The notes under the pieces are model-generated. The model was not told the origin of the DNA and did no database searches. It was given only the letters and a program-made list of their open reading frames with translations. Source: Nemania diffusa (Eukaryota > Ascomycota > Sordariomycetes > Xylariales > Xylariaceae). From it: a stretch of 64,000 nt of DNA. Each line of letters opens with the position of its first letter. The stretch's first letter is position 1. The DNA lies in assembly GCA_038501195.1 (NCBI GenBank), contig JBBPUQ010000003.1:1194501-1258500 (forward strand), given 5' to 3'. The position numbers were made by a program, and so were the translations under genes. Shown one piece after another: positions 53,128 through 62,979 of this stretch.

Positions 53128-54741
53128 CTACTGTTTCTTCTTCTCGCTCTCTTTGGCTGATTTCTGGCTACCGTACCCTGTCCTCAGAAACACCGACGCC
53201 AGCTTGAATACGATGTATGCAAATCCAACGAGAACCACAGCGGCGGTCCCGGTACCGATCCATTTGGTCTTATTCGCATCAAGAACTGGGACCATGATTT
53301 GATGATTTAGACCGACATTTCCCTCTGATTTCGGATTTACGTGCCAAAACAGCGTTCGTGGCCCAAATAAACCATCATAGCCCAGATTGACGCGGTCAAA
53401 CGGGCTATTTGGGAATTTAGTCCCCTCCTCAGTGGTACAGGCCCAGAATAAAGCTGGCCAGGGAACATTAATAGGGCTATATCCACCCTCTGCAGGCGAT
53501 AGATATCGAAGATGAAGCGGGATCTCTGCCGTCCACGGCGAATCATCCTCTGCACTAGGAGGCTGTAGTTCTAAGAGCATACTGGACCCCCACACTTTCA
53601 TTGCATAGTCAGGCGCCTCGAGATCGACTGGATGGCTCATATGACGCACCGCTGTCAAGTTCTTGGAGGCCAAGAATAGGTCGTCTCCAAGTTGATACCT
53701 GTCAGCAAATATAGTCCGCGGCAGTGTTAGATACGCGTGTAAAGAGCATGATGAATCTGATAGTGGTGGTTTGCTGGAGTCGATTTTTAGCTGTAGTGTT
53801 GGATGTAGACCTAACGGCTGAAGGAATGTGGAACTAAATGTTGATTCCGCATCTTTGTGTCGCGAGGGAAACGCAAACAAGACGGGGGATGGTTTCGTGT
53901 CCTCACCCAAGACTGTCAGTAGTCCAGTCACGCCTAACTCATGCGACTCCAGATGTCCAGGTGAGTCGGGTGTTAGAATGCCGACTTCTGTTCTGTGATC
54001 TGGATGGGCATCAATCAGCAGCTTTTGTTGACCCTCTGGCCATACAGCTGAAATTTTCACAGCATGAGATATGGCGTCGTAGGACAAGTCGAGAGACACG
54101 GCATTTTCCAGTTCATGGGCCCATCTTCTACAATCTCGATCCCCGGGCGTACATGCATACAGCCTTGCATATGTCGACAGATCGGCTAGGGTATCTAACG
54201 GTTGGAAATATTGGAAGGCGGTCGAGTGCGAGAATCGATCCGTGGGAAGTTTCGTAAACGACTCCTTCAACGTGTCAGACAGCACATAGAGAGTAAACCC
54301 GTTTCTTTGGATCTGTAGGGCTACCTACAGCTGGCGATGAACAGTCTAAATCCCCAAATACGGCGCGAAGCTGCGCACATAGCCGGCCACTTCGACAAGT
54401 TAGCTACAGTATATTCATTCCAAAACGATATGCGCTGCTACCTACGAGTCTGCGGCGCCGGCTGTTTGGGGCGTGTAAAAGGTATGCAGCCCAGGCGGTA
54501 ACCTCGAATTCCAGGGGCCAAGGGAATCGTGAGCTTGCGGCGTGCTCCAACGGATGTGTAGCTCATGGATCTCGTGAAGTAGTTCCCGGAGTTCGGCGGG
54601 CAGCTCCTCGAGGGCCAGCGTGACCCTATGCTCACGAATAGCTACCAGGTCTGGGCCGGCGATGGAGTGATCGTGGATTTTGAGAGCCGACGGTTCGATG
54701 CCATGTTCGTTCCTGTGAAAAAAGGTAATCCGGTGTCGCAT
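53128..54741 (-). CDS. PBN1: Pbn1/PIG-X-like subunit of GPI mannosyltransferase I
   Basis: Pbn1 is an ER membrane protein that partners Gpi14 in adding the first mannose to GPI precursors. Three exons: 54446-54741, 54329-54389 and 53128-54264, 497 residues. The N-terminus MRHRITFFHRNEHGIEPS and the segments ELHIRW, LPPGLHTFYTP, LCAQLRAVFGDLDCSSP, FTKLPTDRFSHSTAFQYF, LPRTIFADRYQL and LHLRYLSPAEGGY match the family. A single membrane helix sits near the C-terminus (WIGTGTAAVVLVGFAYIVF), followed by a short Lys-rich cytosolic tail, as expected for PIG-X. Both introns (56 and 64 bp) begin GTAGGT and seem to end in AAG, because nearer CAG/TAG acceptors give stops; branch points GCTAAC and CTGAC lie at proper distance. 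Confidence 0.88.
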
Positions 54742-55500
54742 TTTGAACCAAGTATTGTGAGTATCTAAGCACTATGCTGTTCTGTTGGTGGTTTCTGTGC
54801 TGTAATTGCGCCAGTGTCTAGAGATGAACAGCTATGCGTAGCTATCTAGGTACTATCTATGTACGTATACGACAGGAAGGAGCTCCCCAGCTTTGGTCAC
54901 TAGCCCCACAATCACAATCAGGTCCGCAGGTCATCTGGAAGTGGTCAAAACCGGGACCCTCAACGCTATATCATCTAATCAGACCAAATTTCTTGCTTTG
55001 AATATAGATTTCTTAGCGGTGATACTGTATTGATTTACTTACATATTTAAGTAAAATTAAATAGCCTTTAAACTGGCGCATTTAAGAACCTGACTTGCCT
55101 GTACTATATATTAAGTCGAAGTTATGTAGCAATTAAAACACTACCCCGCAGTATAAGCTAAGCTTAATATGAGCTTATCTTCAGCTTAGGTGGGCTAGAT
55201 GAGGTTAGGCTAGGCTATATTAGGCAATTTTAAATAGGTTTAAGGTTGACCCAGTTCTACTGTGATGATGATATGCAGAACATCCAAACTGCCTTCCGAT
55301 CTAAATTTCATACGCCTACGCATAGGCATAGCACAATTGATGAAAGTAAAATACTTGATGGAATTTGCCCAAATCGTTCAAAAGAGTATGAGGAGGAAAA
55401 GGTTGTAGTGGGGACGGTATTCAACCTCGAACATTCTATCAAGGTAATATACCTGCTTATACTCTCGATCCTGGTATGCGTGCGTAGGAAATACTCTACT
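54742..55500. other. Intergenic region, AT-rich with AGCTTA/TAGGC words
   Basis: PBN1 promoter and 3' flank of the next gene. 55155-55225 is a patch of overlapping AGCTTA and TTAGGC/TAGGCTA words that looks like a decayed short-period repeat. No gene is supported. Confidence 0.45.
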
Positions 55501-56330
55501 CTAGGCAATGCGCCTGTACGTCTTGACATCCATATCAAGCACGCGGCCCTTCCACACCTCATCCCAACCCTGATTCTCCCTGCCCTCCTTAAACCCATCC
55601 AAGGCACCCTCCTCCCTCCACGCCCCAACAACCACAAACTCCTCCCTCCCCTCCTCCCAGCCCTGTTCCTTCTCAATCCTCCACCCCGCCATATGTTCCA
55701 AGCCCGCTCGGCGCGCCAACACCCCCCTCGCCTGCTCCCAGATCTCCTCAACCTCCCCCCTCCCCTCGACCCCAATCCTCACCACGCTCAAAAGCCCCGC
55801 CTCCAGCGTCTCGGGACGGAGCATCCACGCCCCGTCGACGTGGAAGAACGTGATCTCCGCGGCCCGCGCGTGCGGCGCGATGGCCTCCATGGCCCGCCGG
55901 TTCCCCTCGCCCGCCACGCACGCGCGGTGCTGCGCCGCCGAGTCCCAGTGCGCCGTCACGAGCGCGACGCCCCCGTCCTCGCGCTGCTGGTAGAGCGCCG
56001 CGCCGCGGGCCGCCGCGGCCCCCGAGGGCAGGGTTGCCGGTGCGTGTCTTGCCGCCCACTGCGCGCCGCCGCCGCCGGGTTAGCATGTCAGGTGCTACCA
56101 GGGTGCTGGCTGAGATGCGAAGGGAAGGGGGTGGGGGAAGGGTGTGCGCAGAACGACGGGGGTAGGTGCTAGATTTATCATAGGACGATATCGTAGATAG
56201 ATGGATAGATAGATAGATACACACGTACCTCACTTTGAGCCTCCATACCCTTCCGGCCGGCCTCGACGAGCGCCGGAGGGATGGACCCCGGTGTTGCCGA
56301 CGGGATCCACGCTAGCTCTGTAACAGGCAT
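55501..56330 (-). CDS. Hypothetical protein, dimeric alpha/beta-barrel (ABM)-like
   Basis: I do not recognise a named family. Two exons, 56229-56330 and 55501-56058, give 219 residues; the 170-bp intron has a GTACGT donor, an ATGCTAACCC branch point and a CGCAG acceptor, and the join is in phase 0 (MEAQSE to WAARHAP). The order of strands and helices (VTELAWIPS, then an amphipathic helix, VALVTAHWDS, a helix, ITFFHVDG; then a second half with LLSVVRIGVEG and FVVVGAWREE) resembles a duplicated antibiotic-biosynthesis-monooxygenase fold. That is inference from pattern. The second exon is extremely GC-rich and Ala/Arg/Gly/Glu-heavy, unlike the AT-rich DNA on its 3' side. Confidence 0.7.
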
Positions 56331-57124
56331 TTTCCGGTCGAAGGTGCACTCTATTATTGAAATGGTTCTTGATGGGTTAAAGAAAGGATAAAATCTCCAG
56401 GAAGCCTAGATAGAGTGTTCTTTTTCTTTTTAGAGGCGTACGGCGTATGCAAGGGCGTCTCTTCTTACGCAATGCGCTTGCTGCCTCCACCTTGTCCGGT
56501 CCGTCCGATTTCAACGTACACCGCTGGAGCCTTGCTGCGGTCTCACTTATATGCTCACAATAGCAATGTAGACGTAGATCATCACTAAGCCCCTAATGCG
56601 GCATAGAATGGACATATACACCATGGGAGACGTAAAGGCACCTAAGGCTTCCGGATACGGAATTATTATGCGGTAGACTTTAGATATGTAATATACGGTA
56701 TTATACGTGGTGTGATGGGCGTACTTGGCCGTTTCTATTCTATGTCCATGTCCATCGTGGATCTGCTGGCCTCAGGGCATATAAGTACTGAACTCGTCCA
56801 CAGCCAAGCATAACCCAAGTTGTAGCGTGGCCACCTGCCTCCAAGGGGTGCCAATCCCAACCGCAACATACTACATATAGCATAGACGCACAGTACAGCC
56901 ATCGGCCTTTCGAGAACAATACTGTCCAGAAATGCCTAGCAAAGTCGGATGGAGTGAGTCCCATACGTGCTACCATCTCTCGTATCCTCCCATCGGCTGC
57001 AGTAGATGAAGATAGTCCTACGTAGTTAGACCACAGGCTCGATCTGCAGCCTCCCTTTTCTTCATCTTGGTATGGCGTTTTGGCGTGTCAACTCCTAATA
57101 CAAAGCTGCTAAAGCCGCGTGATC
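56331..57124. other. Intergenic region
   Basis: Promoter side of the ABM-like gene and 3' flank of the RING/RS gene. No gene, repeat or RNA is recognised. Confidence 0.5.
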
Positions 57125-60100
57125 CTAATCCCAGCGGCCACCCTCTCGCTCTGCTTCTATGCGCCTCATTCGTTCTTCATCGTCGATGTTGACGGCCTCA
57201 CTGCGCCGGCTCTTCCTACGGCCGCTCCGGTCATCGCCCACGTCGCGGCTGCGCTTTGCGCTGCTTCGGCCGGCAAGACCGGCCATTCCAGCAATCCGCT
57301 GGGCTTCTTTTAGAAGACGTTCTCGGTCACGGGCTTCTCGCTCCAGTGTATGCGGATCTTTTGCTGGTGCGCTGGGAACTGATTTCTGACCACCTGCAAT
57401 TGAGGACTGTGAGGTGCGGCGGGGCACCTCGCTCTCGCGTCTTGGCAAGTCAGACGCACGACCACTGACACCTCTAATCTCCAGGCTGGGCTTATTGCCG
57501 GCACCTTTAATTGAAAAGCTGCCTCTGGGACCGGTAGGGGGGTTGAAGCTTTTCTCTGACTCTACTGGAGTGGGAGGCTCAACTGTCGACACTTTGCTGT
57601 CATGGCTTCGATGCTCCTTGTCAGCCTCTCGAGGCCGTTCCTTGTCCCGTGTGCGGTCACGATCTTTCTCACGTCCTCTATCCCGTTCTCGATCATCATC
57701 GCGATCTCGGTGAGATGAGCGGTGATTAGATTTCCTATGACGGTCATGATCGCTATCCCTACCTCTATCCTTGTCGCGCTCTCGCCGTTTGTCCTCGCGA
57801 TCGCGATCGCGTTCACGATCCCGGTCACGATCACGATCACGATCACGGTCACGGTCACGGTCACGGTCGCGTTCTCGATGACTGCGGTGAGTTAGGCGCT
57901 GGTGCTCGCGCTCTGCGGGAGACGCTGATCTAGACCGCTCCTCAAACTTGTCTGCCTTTGGGCGGCCTTTGTGGTCATCGTCGTCTCTGGTAGAACGCCG
58001 CTTGCTTCTATGCTTTCTACGGCGGTGGTCACCATCGCGACTGACATCTGAGGCAGACGGAGAGTGATGTCGCCTGTGCCTGCGAGATTCTTTACGATCG
58101 CGACTGCGGCTGCGTGTGGCACTTCGACTTCTGGATATGCTATGACTCCTAGAACGTCCACGACTTTGAACTTGATCTTTTGCTTTGTCCTTCTCATCTA
58201 CGCCATGTTCTTGGTGGCGGTCATGGTGACGGCGATCCTTATCCTTGCGAGACTGCAGAGAACTACTCCGAGACTGAGGCCGCTCCTCCACGGGACTGGC
58301 CACGATGGGTCCATTAGTACCTATACTGGGGGCTTGCTCATCCATAATATAACCACGTGCTCTTAAATGATAAAGGCTAGTGTTAGGAAGACCCTGGCGC
58401 ATAGCTTTGGGACCAGTAGGTGCATTTAGGGGTACATCAGGAACCGCCCGCTGCGGCGGCGGCATTGAATCCAAATGCCCAGTACCATTTGCCTGCTGAC
58501 GCACAGTAGACACATCACCATCGGGGTTCGCGTTGTCACCTTGAGTCTCTTCAGATCCAGGTACACGTTCCTTGACTACCTGATTTTGGGTCTCTGATGC
58601 CCCGTTATTGCCTTCCTGCGTGGCAACGGCATCCTGCCCATCCTGACCCACTGGCTGTCCGTCCTGGGATTGGTCTGCCCGTATTGTCCTTCCAAATTCA
58701 TCAACATTGCCTGATGTGGTGTCGATGGCCTGCGATGCGCTATTAGATTGGCCACCAGCCCAAGCGTTGCCCTGGTAGTTATTATAACTGTGATAACCGC
58801 GGCCATAATTTCCATAATATCCACGACCACGGCCTCTTCCTCGGAAACCATAATTGCCTCGGCGATAGTCATTGAACTGGTTGTGGTGGCCGTACTGACC
58901 TCCACGGAAATTCGCGTTAAAGTTGCCAAAGTCACCATTACCCATGCCAGGAGTATTTGGATTGAAATTATCTTGGCCGACGTTCCATGATTGCTGTCCA
59001 TTCCAGTCATCGCCGCCACCATTGAATCCATTCATGCCCATATTCATGTTCATGCCGTTCATGCCCATGCCTTGCGCACCAAAGCCCCCATTCATCATCA
59101 TGTTCTGCATCATCATCGGATCCATCATTCCTGTGCACATCGAATTAGCAACTATTCCTTGCTCGCATAGCAAGAAAGACGAACCCATCATAGGGAATGA
59201 GCCGAACGCAGCGGGATTCATGCCGTTTTGCATTGCCATCATCATCTGCATTTGGGTCATGTCTCCATTGCCGAAATTCATATTGAAATTATTATTGACG
59301 GGGTCGAAACCAAAATTCATGTCAGATTGTTCTGATTGGTCTGCGCCAACTTCAGCCACAGTGTCACCCTTTTCTCCATCTTCGCCCGTGTTTCCCTCAG
59401 TTACATGGCCTTGCGGACCAGATTCCTCTGTTTCCTCAATTTCAGCACTTTTCTCCTCGGGCGGATGACCATTTGTATCTGTCTGGATCATTGTTAGCGT
59501 AAATTCACAATCCTAGAGCACAGGGGGTTTGCCTACTGTGTCTGCTTGATCATTAATAACTTCATCGATAGCCGTCCTATTCTCAGGCTCGACTGAAGAC
59601 TGGGTGATTGGGACCGTTATATTGTCCAAGGCATGTTCCGAGTTGGTAGCCTCAGGAACAGAGGACTCAATAGGAGGGTCTACCGGTCTTTGGGTTTGCG
59701 TTGGTGTTGGTGTAGGAGTTACCTGGGCAGGGGTTGGAGGCGCGGAGCCGTTGATTTTTGGTCGTGTAGCCTCGCGTTTCTTCTCCTCAGTCTTCAAGAA
59801 GACTCTAATAGTTGTTCGGAGCGATTTGTAGACGGTGCAATCAGCGCCTGAAACAGGAGTGTGCTCGCAAACGGGACAAGAAGAGGGCAAGGTAGCCTGG
59901 CCTGACACAAATGTTAGTATGGAATTTCTCATGTCTGGATGCCAAGCAAATAGAAGGGCTTACAGTTCTCGCAGATGGCAGTTTCGCAACATGGCAACCG
60001 GAAAGCATTGACGGCCAACTTGCTACATATTGCGCATCGCAGCTTCGTGGGTAACTCGTCCTGGGTGAGAGAACTATAGACGGTTGAGTATGGGGTTTGA

Positions 60101-60180
60101 CCTCACCAAATACGGAAGAGGATTGGGGGGTAGCATGCGTACCTTGCCAGCTCGAGCTGGGCGGGAGTAAGAGTGGCCAT
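57125..60180 (-). CDS. RING-finger protein with Met/Asn/Gly-rich and RS/RD-rich regions
   Basis: Likely a nuclear RING E3-type protein linked to RNA processing; no named orthologue recalled. Five exons: 60143-60180, 59964-60073, 59537-59901, 59185-59482 and 57125-59130, giving 938 residues. The RING lies at 26-61: Cys26-x2-Cys29, Cys41, Cys42, Cys47-x2-Cys50, Cys58-x2-Cys61. Next comes a Pro/Thr linker, an acidic segment, a Met/Asn/Gly-rich prion-like block (NGMNPAAFG, MMQNMMMNGG), a YG/RG-rich RGG-like block (FRGRGRGRGYYGNYGRG), and an RS/RD-rich half with long (DR)n encoded by imperfect hexamer repeats. The 54-bp intron at 59131-59184 is a multiple of three without a stop; retaining it adds 18 residues. 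RBBP6/Mpe1-like architecture is a remote possibility, but no DWNN domain is visible. Confidence 0.8.
57780..57875. repeat. Imperfect hexamer repeat coding for (Asp-Arg)n
   Basis: GATCAC/GGTCAC/GATCGC units in tandem on the plus strand, inside the RING/RS coding sequence, translating to alternating Asp and Arg on the minus strand. Recent slippage is suggested by runs of identical units at about 57828-57866. Confidence 0.85.
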
Positions 60181-62979
60181 ACTGAGAATGGATGGCGTCG
60201 CAGTGCTCCTAAAACATGTGGGAGAAGACGGGGGTAGTGAGAGGGGAAGAAGAGTTGTTTCTAGTACCAGTTAGGCACGTTAAAGGGATGGGTTTGTCTA
60301 TGCGACAAGTGTCATTTCCATTCAAGGGCAGGCTGGATAAGCGTGTTGACACCCGTGTCACTGTCACCTGTGACAAGTCGAGGTGCTTTAAGCCGAAGCA
60401 CAATGATGCTGGTGTGGGTTGATTATTGACCAGACTACACCATTGTTTGATTGATGCGCAACAGGCAGGCACGTATGCAACTGGATGCTGTATGCTGCGT
60501 GATGCGTGATGCGTGATACGTGAGGCGTGAGGCGTGAGGCGTGATGCGTGAGGCGCACTAGATAGAAGAAGTTTTGAGGGTAGGTGGAGCCTACCTGAAC
60601 CTTATGTACCTAACCTAACCTAGGAAGTTCTAGGTTCCGTGGAAGCGCCGCTAAGTGATGAAGCATTTAACCCGTATTTGCATATATCCGGTATTATTTA
60701 AATTGTTCACTGCAGGTTTATATAGGTAGGTCCCTATCTAATCCCTCAACAAAGAAAAGATAAGGGCATAGGTATAACAATGCGAGAATAAAAAAAGAAT
60801 TACAATCCATTTTATCATTTTATCATTTTATTTTATAGGTACCTTACAGCAAAGTAAGCCGCGGCAATTTAGGTTTAAAAACAAAGGTTAGCAATAGTTC
60901 ACACCTACATGTAGTCCTAAGGTCTAACCAGGTACCTAAGTACCTAGGTATGTAGGAACTCTGTATTCAAATAGAAGAAAAGGTATTAACAGTGCAGGCC
61001 ACAAGACAAAAACTCACCCACTTGATTATAGATAATTATTTAGGGTTTACTTCCTAAGGTACCTTCAATTTTCCCATCGGATACTAACATGTAGAACAAC
61101 TTACGCGCAGTAGCCATGAGCTGGCAGGTCGAACCCTGGAATCAATCTATACAGGAGACTTCTACACGTCCTATTTATTTACTTAATCTAAAACAGTAAG
61201 CCACCACCAGACTGCACACCATACCATTTTACCATATGCCGCGGCTTATCATAGCAAAGTATAATTCGTCTTATTAAACCAATCATCTATATCTCTATCC
61301 TAAAGATGGGTTCTTTTAGCCCTTGTAGAAATACAATGCATTAGATTTTTGGAGAAGATCCTGCCTTTGACCTTTACTAATCCGAATCTCAATAATAAAA
61401 CCTATATATCCATCACGATAGTCATAATGCCTTGATCCTCCTCTTCCATCTATATTGCCCTTCTAGTGATGCTGAGTATTGAAGTGCAGCTCATAATAAG
61501 ACTCTCTCACCTAGATAGGCAATTCAATTCCCTTAAATTGAATGATAGGTCAGCTTGTTGCAAACCATCAAGGTCCTACCTTAACGATGTTCTACTTTGG
61601 TTATAGTATTGTGCTACAGTATTGTACTTCTGTTCTAAGACATAGTTTGCATCAAGATAGGTAACCAAACAGCCTCAAGACGCTTAGCCGAATATTTTAT
61701 CAAATCAAAGTGGACCGTGCCACATGAAGACTCTATTCTACAACTCGCCGTCTAGGTCACCGCATGGCACAAGCGATGACCCGCCTTTGCGAGATCATAG
61801 TTCATTATAACCAAAACCTACAGGGAGGGTGTACAAATTAGTATCAAACATCAGGGCCTTGGAGCTAGACTTTCTGGCACGAATGAGAAATATACTTTTC
61901 TTGCTTCTATACGCCAAGAATTACCTTGTACGAGCCTACGTATATCAGCTCAATCGTACCGACCTATACTCTAGTCGCCTAATTAGAGGATATTCAGAAC
62001 TGTATCAAGACTAATTTCAAGTCTGGATAGGAGAAGCGGTTTTCCCGTGCGCCGGTCTATAGGGCTTAGTGAATGTTTCGATCTCTAATGCGGGGGCTTC
62101 GTACAGATGAAGGCACTAGCGAGGGCACTGATGAGAGTGCTAGCGAGACAACTAAGGGTCTTTGCGACGAGAAAGTGCTACAGAGTAGACTTCAGGGGAA
62201 ATATAGGTGCTTAGACTGTTTTAATAAAACTCTAGGTGTTCGTATCGGCCGCAGACGAAAACTGAACTAGCTACTGCATTTACTAGAAAGCCGTGCTAGT
62301 AGCGAGTATTAATTTTTACGCAACAGCATTCGACACAATTCTGAAGCGCTGCCATCAGTTTGATAGCAAACTTATCATCGTTTGCGTAGCAGTTCCTATA
62401 TCAACTTTTCATGTGCAGTGTACTGGTCAAATTAGATGGGTTTCCGAGACTGTGGTAACCTAACGCTAGTGTTACCAACCTAGGCTTAGCTCCCTCGTCG
62501 TATGCCGGGTGATAAATTTAGTTTGACGGGATCAGCTTTTCAGCTGAACATACATCTGTCGCCTGCATCCCTTGTATCTCTATTGCACCGCACGTATCAT
62601 AACTTCATGGCCAATTCATCGTTGCCGCTTAACATAGTCGACATGCACCTCCAGAAACAATTACTCGGTATTGACATAGCCCGTCGTGGAGAGCTGGAAT
62701 ATCTTCCTAAGGAGGTAGAGGCCATCGTATCATGTCTCGGCCGTGGACACTAGAGAAAGTCGTCAGTTACTAGTAATATTAAGACTTAGGAATTAAGTCT
62801 TACGCCTCGGAGGTGCCGAAGATCAGTACCACCGTGCCTTGCGACCCGAGCAAGATCCTTTGAAGATACGTTTTCTAGTATCATGGACTTCGTAGTCGGT
62901 TAAGTACTGTATCGCCGGTCGAGTTCTCAAAGGGCGCGAGGCGTAAGCCGAACTCTCGATAAGTGATCCCAGAACTCTA
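60181..62979. other. 2.8-kb gene-poor region with decayed DNA
   Basis: RING/RS promoter, a 7-bp minisatellite (60497-60555), CCTAACCTAACCTAGG near 60610-60624, and the palindrome cluster AGGTACCTAAGTACCTAGGTA at 60929-60949. From ~61.7 kb there are short frames (61829-62014, 62073-62270, 62502-62753) with coding-like composition but no recognisable domain; they may belong to the same decayed block as the pseudogene to the right. Confidence 0.4.
60497..60555. repeat. 7-bp minisatellite (GCGTGAT/GCGTGAG)
   Basis: About eight head-to-tail heptamers alternating between GCGTGAT and GCGTGAG, with one GCGTGATAC-type deviation (ACGTGAG). It lies ~320 bp upstream of the RING/RS start codon, in non-coding DNA. 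Confidence 0.85.

Noticed and set aside
55246..56172. 308-codon plus-strand open frame
   Set aside because: It runs antisense to the two-exon ABM-like gene; its second half is Pro/Arg/His-rich shadow of GC-rich codons, and the first half resembles nothing known.
61125..61145. GGTTCGACC on the minus strand as a tRNA T-loop
   Set aside because: The flanking bases do not form a T stem and no tRNA body fits.
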